64,000 nt of DNA from Betaproteobacteria bacterium (lineage in GTDB: Bacteria > Pseudomonadota > Gammaproteobacteria > Burkholderiales > SG8-41): the NCBI GenBank assembly GCA_021730905.1, contig JAKFYK010000062.1, positions 62,001 through 126,000 on the forward strand, read 5' to 3'. Of this stretch, positions 8,830 through 18,006 are shown piece by piece. A model generated the notes under the pieces. It saw only the letters and a list, made by a program, of their open reading frames with translations, had not been told where the DNA came from and ran no database searches. Each line of letters opens with the position of its first letter. Position 1 is the stretch's first letter. Made by a program: the position numbers and the translations under genes.

Positions 8830-9894
8830 ATGGCTCGCAGTATAAATCAAATCGTTCATCGCAACGGCAGTGATAAAGCCCGCCCTGGCGTCATACAAAA
8901 CGCCTACGGCAGCACGCTGCCGGATTTTCGCAATGTTGGAATCCTGTTGCGCATACTGCTGATCGTAAACGCAATAGCGCTGGTTGCTGCAGTGGTGAAA
9001 AGCCCGTCGCTCGCAGAACTGGATGCGCAAATCATCGACATGGCGGCGCTGGTCGAACCGCTGCTGATTTTGACGCTGGTGTTGTTGTATTTACTGAATG
9101 GTTTGCTGGCGCGTTTGCCGTATACCGCCGGCGCTATTTTAGTCATCGTGTTGACGCTGGTGCTTACCACGCTGCTGCACGCCGGCGCACAGCAGCAGCT
9201 TCTGTTCAGCGTGACGTCGGTGGAACGCTACTGGCTGCTGGTTGGGCTGGTGACGGCGATGCTGCTGTGTTACTTCGAGTTGCGCGGACGTGCGCTGTCG
9301 CCGGCCATTGCGGAAGCGCGTTTGCAGGCATTACAGGCGCGCATCCGGCCGCATTTTTTGTTCAACAGCATCAACGCGGTGTTGTCGCTGATCCGGCAGG
9401 AGCCGAAGCGCGCAGAAACCGCGCTGGAGGATATGGCGGAATTGTTCCGGGTACTGATGGCCGACAATCGCGAACTGACGCCGCTCCCGCGCGAGATCGA
9501 GCTGTGCCGGCAGTATCTGGGCATCGAGCAACTGCGATTGGGCGAGCGGCTCAAGGTCGAATGGCACATTGACAACATGCCCGCCGATGCGATGATTCCG
9601 CCGTTGGTACTGCAGCCACTGCTGGAGAACGCGGTGTACCACGGCATAGAGCCGCGCACCGAACCCGGCGTGGTAAGCATCAACGTCTACGCTACCCGTG
9701 ACGAAGTGCATGCCGTGCTGCGCAACCCGTATTCACGCGACGGTGACCATCACAGCGGCAACAACATGGCCCTCGGCAATATTCGCGAGCGCTTGCAGCT
9801 GCATTTCGATGCCGAGGCGTCGCTGACCTCGCGCGTGACCGATGATGCATATCAGGTGCACATTATCATGCCGTACCGCAAGGAGAAGCCATGA
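8830..9894 (+). CDS. AlgZ/LytS-type sensor histidine kinase
   Basis: The 354-residue membrane kinase has four or more predicted helices in residues 35-160. It then has the LytS-class phosphoacceptor block [20 protein letters not shown], where the His of RPHFLFN is phosphorylated, and an ATP-binding domain with [15 protein letters not shown] (N box) and GNIRERL. It corresponds to AlgZ/FimS of pseudomonads, also found beside argH. The gene overlaps the response regulator by four bases (ATGA). The first about 30 residues are poorly constrained. Confidence 0.88.
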   Translation: MARSINQIVHRNGSDKARPGVIQNAYGSTLPDFRNVGILLRILLIVNAIALVAAVVKSPSLAELDAQIIDMAALVEPLLILTLVLLYLLNGLLARLPYTAGAILVIVLTLVLTTLLHAGAQQQLLFSVTSVERYWLLVGLVTAMLLCYFELRGRALSPAIAEARLQALQARIRPHFLFNSINAVLSLIRQEPKRAETALEDMAELFRVLMADNRELTPLPREIELCRQYLGIEQLRLGERLKVEWHIDNMPADAMIPPLVLQPLLENAVYHGIEPRTEPGVVSINVYATRDEVHAVLRNPYSRDGDHHSGNNMALGNIRERLQLHFDAEASLTSRVTDDAYQVHIIMPYRKEKP

Positions 9895-10649
9895 TCCCGC
9901 TACCATTGCGCATCGTGATCGTCGATGATGAGGCGCCGGCACGCGGCCGCTTGCGCGACCTGCTGGAAGACTGCGAAACATCGCTGCCGCTGGAGCTTGC
10001 CGGCGAAGCCGCCAGCGGTCCGCAGGCGCTGGCATTGTTGTCGAAGCAGCATGCCGATGTGGTGTTGCTGGATATTCGCATGCCGGGGATGGATGGCATC
10101 GAGACCGCGCAGCATTTGCGCAAGCTCGAGACCCCGCCCGCCATCATATTCACCACCGCCTACGATGCCTATGCACTGAAGGCGTTTGAAGTGCATGCCA
10201 TCGATTATTTGCTGAAGCCGATCCGTGCCGGGCGCTTGCTCGATGCACTGAAGACCGCGCGTTCCGCGGTCGCGCCCAAGGCCGCTGCATTGGCCGAAAT
10301 GCGCCGTACCCCGCGCACCTCGCTGTCCGCGAGCGAACGCGGCAAGGTCAATCTGATTCCGGTAGCCGATATTATTTATCTTAGAGCCGAACTCAAATAC
10401 GTGACGGTGCGCACGCGCGCGCGTGAATTTCTGGTTGAGGAATCGCTGACGCGGCTGGAAGAAGAATTCGGCGATCGTTTCGTGCGCGCGCATCGCAGTT
10501 GCCTCGTCGCGCGCGCGGCGATCCGTGGCTTTGAGCGTGGCGCCGGCGAAGGCGGCGACGGGCAGTGGGAGGTGCTGCTCAACGGCTGTGACGAGCGCAT
10601 CGCCGTCAGCCGCCGACAGCAGCACATCGTGCGAGAACTCTCAAAATAG
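9891..10649 (+). CDS. AlgR-type LytTR response regulator
   Basis: The 252-residue regulator has a receiver domain (IVIVDDEAPARGRLRDLL; phosphoacceptor Asp in VVLLDIRMPGMDG near residue 60; KPI switch lysine in YLLKPIRAGRLL) and a C-terminal LytTR DNA-binding domain (residues about 145-250, including IIYLRAELKYVTVRTR and FVRAHRSCLVAR). AAGGAG precedes the ATG. It forms a two-component pair with the overlapping kinase. In pseudomonads AlgR controls alginate and twitching; the targets here are unknown. Confidence 0.9.
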   Translation: MIPLPLRIVIVDDEAPARGRLRDLLEDCETSLPLELAGEAASGPQALALLSKQHADVVLLDIRMPGMDGIETAQHLRKLETPPAIIFTTAYDAYALKAFEVHAIDYLLKPIRAGRLLDALKTARSAVAPKAAALAEMRRTPRTSLSASERGKVNLIPVADIIYLRAELKYVTVRTRAREFLVEESLTRLEEEFGDRFVRAHRSCLVARAAIRGFERGAGEGGDGQWEVLLNGCDERIAVSRRQQHIVRELSK

Positions 10650-10680
10650 GCAATAAAAATACCTATACAAGCGGTACCCG

Positions 10681-11796
10681 TTATTGCAGTTTGAACTTCT
10701 GCACGCGCCGGCCGAACCCCGCTTCAGCGGTAAAAATGTTTCCCCTGGAATCGATCGCGATATTGTGAAGGCTGCGGAACTCGCCTGCCATGCGTCCGGG
10801 GCGGCCGAAATTGCCGACAATTTTGCCGTCTTCACGCGTCAGAATGTTGACTTGCGAGTTGCCGCCATCGGCGACAAACAGATAGCGTTGTTGCGCATCT
10901 ATCGACGCGACCGTGTCCGCCACCGGACCAGAACGTGACTGCGACGGAAGAATGAATTCACGCAAGTACGTGCCGTTGGCCTGGAACACCTGTACCCGCT
11001 GATGCGGGCGGTCGCAAACATAAATGAGCTTGTCGCGCGTCTGGCGCACGCAATGCGGATTGCCGAATTGCCTGGGCGGCGTCGCATCGGGATTGTACGG
11101 CGGCTGCTTGGTATCATCGGGCACCGCGCCATACGCCCCCCAGTGGCGCTTGTAAGCGCCAGTAGTGGCGTCGAACACGATAACGCGATGGTTGCCGTAG
11201 CCGTCGCCGACAATAACCTCATTCGCGGCGGCATCGGTAACAATCGCCCCCGGGCGGCCCAGTTGCGTGCGGCTGTTGCTGCCTTCGGATTTGCCCGGTT
11301 TGCCGATTTGCAGCAGGAATTTTCCCTCGCGCGTGAACTTGAGGATGTGATGATCGGCCGGATCGTTGCCGGCAATCCAGACGTTCCCTTGCCAATCGAC
11401 GTGAAGGCCGTGCTCGTTTTTCGGCCAGTCGTAACCCTGCCCCGGCCCTCCCCATCCTTGCACGAATTTTCCATCGGGATCGAATTCCATCACCGGCGGT
11501 GCTGATATACAGCAGGTTGCTGTCGGCGGTTTCTGCTGTGCCAGCTTGTCGTCGGCAAGCAGCGTGGCGGGACGATGCAGCACCCATACATGATCGCGGC
11601 CATCGACCGACACGCTCGACACCTGTCCCCAAATCCAGTTGTCCTGCAACGGCTTGGGCCAGAAGGGATCTACCTGATATTGCGGCACGCCGCCCGCACT
11701 GCTTTGCTGCATTGGTTGCTGCGCGCAACCGATCGCTGTGATGATGCCCGCCGCCCCGATCAGCGCGACTGCCGTCACCCAATTGGCTCTTTTCAT
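10681..11796 (-). CDS. NHL-repeat beta-propeller lipoprotein
   Basis: The 371-residue secreted lipoprotein has a signal peptide ending in the lipobox AIGC (Cys at about 24). The body has repeated propeller strands of NHL type, for example HGLHVDWQGNVWIAGN, GDGYGNHRVIVFDATTGAY and HNIAIDSRGNIFTAEAGFG. The family resembles the lyase domain of peptidylglycine alpha-amidating enzymes, but no activity can be assigned. GGGGG upstream supports ATG 11796 rather than a start 24 codons earlier. It converges with algR. Confidence 0.75.
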   Translation of the reverse strand: MKRANWVTAVALIGAAGIITAIGCAQQPMQQSSAGGVPQYQVDPFWPKPLQDNWIWGQVSSVSVDGRDHVWVLHRPATLLADDKLAQQKPPTATCCISAPPVMEFDPDGKFVQGWGGPGQGYDWPKNEHGLHVDWQGNVWIAGNDPADHHILKFTREGKFLLQIGKPGKSEGSNSRTQLGRPGAIVTDAAANEVIVGDGYGNHRVIVFDATTGAYKRHWGAYGAVPDDTKQPPYNPDATPPRQFGNPHCVRQTRDKLIYVCDRPHQRVQVFQANGTYLREFILPSQSRSGPVADTVASIDAQQRYLFVADGGNSQVNILTREDGKIVGNFGRPGRMAGEFRSLHNIAIDSRGNIFTAEAGFGRRVQKFKLQ

Positions 11797-11884
11797 TTTG
11801 GCACCCCCTTTGGAATTATCCCGCGATGTTTTTTCGTCATGGTATGCGCCGCGAGGCGTTGGGTGCAACCATTGCGCAGAATAA

Positions 11885-11918
11885 ATAAATAGTGATTAAA
11901 AACAAATACTTAAATAAC
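11885..11918 (-). repeat. AT-rich interspersed element, copy 3
   Basis: Read on the minus strand it contains the exact core TAAGTATTTGTTTTTAA followed by an AT-rich tail. It is about 90 bases upstream of the NHL lipoprotein gene and in the same orientation as that gene, in the divergent gap with the VIT protein. Confidence 0.65.
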
Positions 11919-12007
11919 TACAGCACGACGAGTTAGCCCCAGGTTGCGGCAGGCTCCGTTTATTCGATGAAGCGCCGCCGACGAGAGCGGTATTGCCGGA
12001 GAAATAA

Positions 12008-14995
12008 ATGAATCGCAGACACTTTTTGTTAAACATGCGCACCATGGCGGTGGCCGGTTGCGCGTTCAATCTGGTGCACGGCGCGGCGGCGCAGGATGTG
12101 CGTCCCGTGAATTTGCCACCGCGATTGACGGTCGCGCAGGGCGCGGAAACACCGGTGGTGCTGCAGGCAATCCGCATCGAATCTGAAATCAGCGGCAGCC
12201 GTGCGCTGACCACGGTGGAGATGACATTCTTCAATCCGAACCGGCGCGTGCTCGAAGGCGAGTTGCAGTTTCCGTTGCTTGACGGCCAGCAGGTTAGCGG
12301 CTTCGCGCTCGACATCGATGGCAAGCTGCGTGAGGCGGTGCCGGTGGAGAAAGCCAAGGGCCAGCAGGTGTTCGAAGACGTTATTCGCCAGCGCATCGAT
12401 CCCGCGCTGCTGCAAGTTACCGCCGGTAACAATTACAAACTGCGCGTCTATCCGCTGCCGGCACAGGGTACGCGCCGGGTGATGATACGTTACGCTGAAT
12501 CGCTGCCGGTATCGGGCGTGCTGCGTCGTTACCGGCTACCGCTCGACTACGCGCGCGATCTGACGGGATTTTCGCTGCGCGTGTTGGTGCGTGCGCCTGA
12601 AAATGCACCGGCGTTGGCGGGAACACAACCACAAGGTTTGGCGTTCAAGACGCGCGGCGTGGATTACGAAGCGGAGATTTCGCGCAAGGACTTTGCCGTG
12701 CGCGGCGTGCTGGAAGTGCAGGTGCCGGTGTCGGCGCGTCCCGAGGTGCACACGCAGACCCACAACGGCAAAACCTGTTTTGTCGCGGAGGTGCCCGCAC
12801 GCGTCGGTGGTGTTGCGACGATGCTGCGCGCACTGCCTTCGGTGGTGGGGTTGATCTGGGACGCATCCGGCTCGGGCGCCGCGCGCGACCACGTGCGCGA
12901 GTTCGCATTGCTCGACACCTACTTCAAGCGTTTGGGTAACGGTGGTAACGGCGAAGTGCGCCTGACGCGCGTGCGCGAGGCCGCCGAGCCGGTGGAGCGT
13001 TTTCGCATCGTCAACGGCGACTGGAGCGCGTTGCGGCGCGCGCTGGAAACCACTGCATACGACGGCGCGACGCAACTGGGCGCGTTCACCGTAGAATCCG
13101 GCGTCAGCGAATACCTGCTGTTCAGCGACGGTCTCGACAACTTCGGCGAGCGCCCGTTCGCCAAATTAAAGGTGCCACTGTATGCTGTGAGCGCGGCCAC
13201 GCGCTCCGACCCGGCGCGGCTGCGGCAACTCGCCGAATCCGGCGCCGGCGGATTCATCGATCTGGTGTCGCTCACCGCCGTAGAAGCCGCGCGCCGCCTG
13301 CTGTATCGCGAAGCGCGGATACAGGCGCTCAACGGCAGCGGCGTGAGCGAACTGGTCGCTGCTTCGCGCGCGGCGAACAACGGCCGCTGGCTGGTGGCGG
13401 GACAGTTGCAGGGCGACAGCGGTGTGCTCCGCGTTGCCGTAACCTATCCGGGTGCGGCCGAAGCGGAAACCATCGCGATACCGCTGCGCGCCGGACACAA
13501 CGCCGACAATCTTGCCGCCGCCGCTTGGGCGCAGATGCGTGTCGCAGAACTCGACGGCGAATACCGGCTGCACCGCGCGGAAATACGCCGCCTTGGAATG
13601 GAATTCGGGCTCACCTCGCGCGAAACCTCGCTGATCGTGCTCGACCGCATCGAAGACTATGTGCGTAACGAGATCATGCCGCCCGCGGAACTGCGCGCCG
13701 AATACGACCGCCTGCGCCGCAACCAGCACCTGCGCGCCGAGGACGATCGCAAGCGGCAACTCGATCGCGTGGTACGCCTGCTTGCCGAAAAAACCGCGTG
13801 GTGGGAAAAGGAATTTCCCAAAAACGTCCGTCCGCATCCCGAGGCCAAAGCCAGGATCGGCGGCGGTCCGCGCACCGACGGCGCAGTAATGCAGGAGCGT
13901 GCTGAAAATGACGTGCGCCGTCAGGCGCCGGCGGAAGCTGCGTCGCGTGACCGGGCGTCGGGTTCGCCACCACCACCGCCGCGCCCGGCGATGCGTCCCG
14001 CGCCCGCCGGCAGCGCACAAAACAGGCTGTCCGACGCGATGGTCGGCGGGTTGGCGGCCGCAAAGGATGACGCAGGTTCTCCACGCGGCATGAGCATCCA
14101 GTTGAAGCGCTGGACGCCGGATGCGGCGTACTTCAAGCGCTTTCAGGATGCATCGCCTGCGGAGTTGTATCGGGTGTATCTCGACGAGCGCACGGGTTAC
14201 GTCAACAGCACCGCGTTCTTTCTCGATGCGGCGGATGTATTTTTCGACAAGGGCCTCACTGCACTGGGCGTGCGCGTGCTCGGCAATCTCGCGGAAATGG
14301 ACCTGGAGAACCGCCATATCCTGCGCATCCTCGGTTATCGGCTGATGCAAGCGGGGCAGGCAAGGCTCGCGATACCCATCCTTGCACGCGTGCTTGAACT
14401 CGCGCCTAATGAACCGCAGTCGTATCGTGATCTCGGTCTGGCGCTGGCCGCCGACAAACAATGGCAGAAGGCCGCCGACAACCTGTATGAAGTGGTGATC
14501 CGCCCGTGGCATGGCCGCTTCCCGGAAATCGAATTGACCGCACTCGACGAGTTGAATGCCATCATCGCTACTGCCGACGCGCAGGTCGATACCAGCCGCT
14601 TCGACGCACGGCTGTTACGCAATCTGCCGGTGGATTTGCGCGTGGCGCTGTCGTGGGATGCCGACAACACCGACATCGATCTGTGGGTGACTGATCCCAA
14701 CGGTGAAAAGGCCTACTACGGCAACCGCATCAGCTATCAGGGCGGGCGCATGTCGCAGGACTACACCGGCGGCTACGGCCCGGAAACGTTTTCGTTGAAA
14801 CAGGCCAAGCCCGGCAAGTACAAAGTCGAAGCCAACTTCTACGGCCACAACCAGCAGATCATCGCCGGCGCCACCACGCTGCAACTGAAACTTACCACGC
14901 GCTTTGGCATGCGCGAGCAACAGGAACGGGTAGTGACGCTGCGCCTGAAAGGACGCAGCGAGGTGGTGCAGGTGGGCGAATTCGAGGTGAAGTGA
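12008..14995 (+). CDS. Tat-exported VIT / vWA / TPR / DUF2135 protein
   Basis: This large 995-residue protein has a twin-arginine leader (NRRHFLLNMRTMAVAG) cleaved near GAAAQ. Residues about 45-170 form a VIT (inter-alpha-trypsin-inhibitor-type) domain, including ALTTVEMTFFNPNRRVLEGE and FEDVIRQRIDPALL. A von Willebrand A domain follows with the MIDAS-like DASGS at about 289. A Pro/Arg/Ala-rich linker covers about 630-690, and helical TPR-like repeats (LARVLELAPNEPQSYRDLGL) about 740-850. A C-terminal DUF2135-type beta domain has WDADNTDIDLWVTDPNGEKA. It probably acts as a periplasmic interaction protein; function unknown. AT-rich sequence and the divergent NHL gene lie upstream. Confidence 0.85.
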   Translation: MNRRHFLLNMRTMAVAGCAFNLVHGAAAQDVRPVNLPPRLTVAQGAETPVVLQAIRIESEISGSRALTTVEMTFFNPNRRVLEGELQFPLLDGQQVSGFALDIDGKLREAVPVEKAKGQQVFEDVIRQRIDPALLQVTAGNNYKLRVYPLPAQGTRRVMIRYAESLPVSGVLRRYRLPLDYARDLTGFSLRVLVRAPENAPALAGTQPQGLAFKTRGVDYEAEISRKDFAVRGVLEVQVPVSARPEVHTQTHNGKTCFVAEVPARVGGVATMLRALPSVVGLIWDASGSGAARDHVREFALLDTYFKRLGNGGNGEVRLTRVREAAEPVERFRIVNGDWSALRRALETTAYDGATQLGAFTVESGVSEYLLFSDGLDNFGERPFAKLKVPLYAVSAATRSDPARLRQLAESGAGGFIDLVSLTAVEAARRLLYREARIQALNGSGVSELVAASRAANNGRWLVAGQLQGDSGVLRVAVTYPGAAEAETIAIPLRAGHNADNLAAAAWAQMRVAELDGEYRLHRAEIRRLGMEFGLTSRETSLIVLDRIEDYVRNEIMPPAELRAEYDRLRRNQHLRAEDDRKRQLDRVVRLLAEKTAWWEKEFPKNVRPHPEAKARIGGGPRTDGAVMQERAENDVRRQAPAEAASRDRASGSPPPPPRPAMRPAPAGSAQNRLSDAMVGGLAAAKDDAGSPRGMSIQLKRWTPDAAYFKRFQDASPAELYRVYLDERTGYVNSTAFFLDAADVFFDKGLTALGVRVLGNLAEMDLENRHILRILGYRLMQAGQARLAIPILARVLELAPNEPQSYRDLGLALAADKQWQKAADNLYEVVIRPWHGRFPEIELTALDELNAIIATADAQVDTSRFDARLLRNLPVDLRVALSWDADNTDIDLWVTDPNGEKAYYGNRISYQGGRMSQDYTGGYGPETFSLKQAKPGKYKVEANFYGHNQQIIAGATTLQLKLTTRFGMREQQERVVTLRLKGRSEVVQVGEFEVK

Positions 14996-15030
14996 TATTG
15001 AAACGTAGGCGTTCGCTCTGTAGCCGGCTT

Positions 15031-15124
15031 TGATATGGAGTGCGGCGGCTTGCCCCCGCTTTTATTACACTGTCTGTCTCGCCAAAGTATTCAAAGCGGC
15101 GGCAAGCCGCCGCACTCCATATCA
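15031..15124. repeat. REP-like element: 24-bp perfect inverted repeat
   Basis: Two perfectly complementary 24-base arms (15031-15054 and 15101-15124; outer end TGATATGGAGTGCGGCGGCT) flank a 46-base spacer. With one mismatch the match extends about eight bases further inward. Each arm itself contains a small GGCGG/CCGCC palindrome. The size and arrangement are like a paired REP (BIME) unit. It fills most of the gap between the VIT gene and the following oxidoreductase and may also end transcription. Confidence 0.7.
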
Positions 15125-15192
15125 ATTCCTGTCCGGGCAAGCGGGTGTTTTTATCGCAGGGGTAGAATGCCTGCTCCGTCCGGAGGCATTCC

Positions 15193-16188
15193 ATGAAAAA
15201 CAAACAAGTCCTGCTCGCTGCGCGCCCGCGCGGGCCGGTCGAAGAGAGCCACTTCCGCATCGTCGAAACCGACATTCCTAAAGCGGGCGAGGGCGAGTTC
15301 GTCGTCCGCGCGCACTACCTGTCGCTCGACCCGTACATGCGCGGGCGCATGGACGACGCCAAATCGTACGCGGCCAAGGCCGAGGTCGGCGCGGTGATGG
15401 TCGGCACCGCGGTGGGCGAGGTGATCGAATCGCGCCACGAGAAATTCAAGGCGGGTGATTTTGTCGAAACGCGCACCGGCTGGCAGGAATACGGCGTGTC
15501 CAGCGGCGGCGGCGTGCGCAAACTTGATCCCGGCTACATTCCGCTGTCGGCATACTTGGGCGCGGTCGGCATGCCCGGCGTCACTGCGTGGATCGGCCTC
15601 AACGAACACGGGCGCCCGAAGGCAGGGGAAACCGTGGTGGTATCGGCTGCGAGCGGTGCGGTCGGCAGCGCAGTGGGGCAACTCGCGAAAATGAAAGGCT
15701 GCCGCGCCGTGGGCATCGCTGGCGGCAAAGCAAAATGCGATTACGTAGTGAACGAACTCGGCTTCGACGCCTGCATCGACTATAAAGCCGGCGATCTTGA
15801 TGCTGCGCTCTCAAATGCGTGCCCGAAGGGCGTAGACGTTTACTTCGATAACGTCGGCGGACCGACGTTAAACACCATGCTGAATCACATGAACGCGTTT
15901 TCGCGCATCCCACTGTGCGGCCAGATTTCCGGCTACAACAACCCGGACGCGCTGGCGATACGCAACGTGCGCAGCTTTCTGGTGAACCGCATTGCGCTGC
16001 GCGGCTTCATCTGTTCCGATCACATGGATTTGTGGCGTCCGGCGCTGAAGGAACTCGGCGAGCTAGTGCATGACGGCAGGCTCAAGTACCGCGAAAGCGT
16101 CGCTGTGGGACTCGACAATGCGCCCAAGGCGTTTATCGGATTGCTTAAGGGACAGAATTTTGGCAAGCAGTTGGTGAAACTTATTTAA
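15193..16188 (+). CDS. NADP-dependent medium-chain oxidoreductase (CurA/PTGR-like)
   Basis: The 331-residue zinc-free MDR-family reductase has the cofactor motif VVVSAASGAVGSAVGQLAK at about 152-170. Family markers are LSLDPYMRGRM near the N-terminus, PGVTAWIGL, and VDVYFDNVGG and ISGYN in the C-terminal half. Relatives reduce the double bond of alpha,beta-unsaturated ketones and aldehydes (curcumin reductase, leukotriene B4 dehydrogenase type). The substrate here is unknown. The start is supported by CGGAGG at 15180-15185. Confidence 0.88.
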   Translation: MKNKQVLLAARPRGPVEESHFRIVETDIPKAGEGEFVVRAHYLSLDPYMRGRMDDAKSYAAKAEVGAVMVGTAVGEVIESRHEKFKAGDFVETRTGWQEYGVSSGGGVRKLDPGYIPLSAYLGAVGMPGVTAWIGLNEHGRPKAGETVVVSAASGAVGSAVGQLAKMKGCRAVGIAGGKAKCDYVVNELGFDACIDYKAGDLDAALSNACPKGVDVYFDNVGGPTLNTMLNHMNAFSRIPLCGQISGYNNPDALAIRNVRSFLVNRIALRGFICSDHMDLWRPALKELGELVHDGRLKYRESVAVGLDNAPKAFIGLLKGQNFGKQLVKLI

Positions 16189-16256
16189 CTGATAGCTTGG
16201 ATTGTCTCTGTTACGACGAGCGGTATGTGCTCACGATTCGATAAGAGGAATGGGAA

Positions 16257-16901
16257 ATGAAGAGTACGTTGGCTCACCGAGGAGCGGGAGGCAATATGGC
16301 CGTATTTGCCCGAAGATATGTGGAAGGACGGCTCTCAGGTTTTGAAAAAGATATGAAAATTTGTTTGACTCCAACCAAAATAGGAACAGGCTCACGCGTC
16401 ACGCATGCATACCTTCCTGCACTCGCGGCGTGTTGTGGGATTCTGGAGTACTTGACTGCACTCCATTGTGGAACGACTAAGGGAATAGGCTGGCAACAAG
16501 GTGCAAATTTTGCAAATCACTTTTTGCCGTCGCGTGAATACGATCGGGAGGCGGTACGTATTCTATTTGATACTTTTCGAAATTCTATAGCCCATCGTGG
16601 AATCGCCAGCGGGGTTTGGATAGATCGAAATCGTGGTGCTGGAAGGGGGCGTCGGATAACGTGGAGGGTTTCGGCAGATGCAAAGCGCCCGGCTTGTGAG
16701 GTCGTAGAAAAGTCTGGAAGACTTATGAGAGATCCTCCTTGGCCTTGCCCTTACACGCATCTTGCACATATACATCTTGTGAGTTTGTGGGTCGACATTC
16801 GCAAAGCTGCTGGTTTGTATAAAAAAGCGGTTGGCGAAAATCCACAGTTTTTACAACGCTTTGAAGCTTGCATGAGACAGCTATACCCGACTGTCGATTG
16901 A
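16257..16901 (+). CDS. Uncharacterised protein with a HEPN-like RxxxxH motif
   Basis: I do not recognise this 214-residue protein as a named family. It is mostly helical and contains DTFRNSIAHRG near residues 102-112, an R-X4-H motif in the setting seen in HEPN domains (RNases and toxins). Its coding sequence is clearly richer in A and T than its neighbours, with many AAA, ATA and TTT codons, which suggests recent transfer. AGAGGA seven bases upstream supports the start. No antitoxin or nucleotidyltransferase gene is adjacent. The HEPN reading rests on one short motif. Confidence 0.55.
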   Translation: MKSTLAHRGAGGNMAVFARRYVEGRLSGFEKDMKICLTPTKIGTGSRVTHAYLPALAACCGILEYLTALHCGTTKGIGWQQGANFANHFLPSREYDREAVRILFDTFRNSIAHRGIASGVWIDRNRGAGRGRRITWRVSADAKRPACEVVEKSGRLMRDPPWPCPYTHLAHIHLVSLWVDIRKAAGLYKKAVGENPQFLQRFEACMRQLYPTVD

Positions 16902-16988
16902 AGAGGAATCAATCAAAGTAAGCTGACACAGAGCACGCTTATTAGTCTAAGTTGATTTGTAGTCATTAATAACCCAAGGAGCCCCACC

Positions 16989-17537
16989 ATGCCCCGAGTC
17001 GCCCCCATCACCGGTAAATCCGATGTGCCCGCCGAACACCATGCCGTGGTTGACGGCGTGCTCAAGACCTTCGGCCGCGTGCGCGGTCCGTACAGCATGT
17101 TGCTGCACTCACCCAAGCTGGCGCAACACTTTCTCGGTGTTGTGAATTTCATGCGCGATGCCAGCATCGTTGACCAGAAGTACCGTTCTATCGCCGCCTT
17201 AACCGCAGCGCGCGAACACGAAGGCGCTTATGTGTGGGCGGCACAGGTGGAGGGTGCGCGCCGCGGCGGGGTGCGCGAGGAACTGATCGATCTCATTCGC
17301 GCCAAGGGCGATCCGTCGCGGCTGCCGGAAGACGAGCGCGATGTGATGAACTTCGCACGGCAACTGATCCGCAATCACAAAGCCGACCAGGCGATGTTCG
17401 ACGTGTTGCACAAGCGTCACGGTACCCAGTGGCTGGTTGAACTGACTGCCATGACCGGCTATTTCGGCGCCTTGTGCGGCATCGTCAGTACCTTCGAGGT
17501 GCCGGTGCCCGAAGGCGGAGACCCGTTGCCACGCTAA
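16989..17537 (+). CDS. Carboxymuconolactone decarboxylase (AhpD-like) family protein
   Basis: The 182-residue all-helical protein belongs to the CMD/AhpD superfamily. Markers are HHAVVDGVLKTFGRVRGPY, the block VDQKYRSIAALTAAREHEGAYVWAAQ and LTAMTGYFGALCGIVSTF. The EHEGAYVW segment sits where AhpD has its CxxC motif, and no cysteine pair is present, so it is not an AhpD-type disulfide reductase. AAGGAG precedes the ATG. The product may act in aromatic or lactone catabolism; the reaction is not known. Confidence 0.8.
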   Translation: MPRVAPITGKSDVPAEHHAVVDGVLKTFGRVRGPYSMLLHSPKLAQHFLGVVNFMRDASIVDQKYRSIAALTAAREHEGAYVWAAQVEGARRGGVREELIDLIRAKGDPSRLPEDERDVMNFARQLIRNHKADQAMFDVLHKRHGTQWLVELTAMTGYFGALCGIVSTFEVPVPEGGDPLPR

Positions 17538-17548
17538 GCCGGAAGCGC

Positions 17549-18001
17549 ATGAACCTGCTGATTCCGCCGCCGGTCGTTGTCCTGATCTGCGGTGTGGGCA
17601 TGTGGGCGGTGGACCGCTACGCAGGCTTCGGCGCCTTCAAGGCTGTGTGGCTCGCGCCTATCGCATATGTGTTGCTTGCCGCCGGATTGCTGCTGCTGAT
17701 CGTGGCTATCGTTTCCTTTGTAGCATCGAGGACCACCATCAATCCGCTCAGGCCCTCCGGCGCGTCCAGCCTGATTACGACCGGCGTCTTCAGGCTGTCG
17801 AGAAACCCGATCTATCTCGCGGATCTGCTGATCCTGGCGGCGTTTGCGGTATGGCTGGGCAACGTGCTCAACGTGGTGTTTCTTGCGGCCTTTGTCTGGT
17901 ACATCAACCGCTTTCAAATCTTGCCAGAGGAACGCGCATTGATGAATCTCTTTGGCGAAAGTTATGTCGCGTATTTTGCAAAAGTAAGACGCTGGCTGTA
18001 G
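17549..18001 (+). CDS. Isoprenylcysteine carboxylmethyltransferase-like (PEMT/ICMT) membrane protein
   Basis: The 150-residue integral membrane protein has four hydrophobic helices. It carries the C-terminal block GVFRLSRNPIYLADLLIL and ILPEERALMNLFGESYVAYF, the SAM-binding signature of small ICMT/phospholipid methyltransferase-like proteins. It starts 11 bases after the CMD gene, suggesting co-transcription. The methyl acceptor is unknown. Confidence 0.82.
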   Translation: MNLLIPPPVVVLICGVGMWAVDRYAGFGAFKAVWLAPIAYVLLAAGLLLLIVAIVSFVASRTTINPLRPSGASSLITTGVFRLSRNPIYLADLLILAAFAVWLGNVLNVVFLAAFVWYINRFQILPEERALMNLFGESYVAYFAKVRRWL

Positions 18002-18006
18002 GCAGG

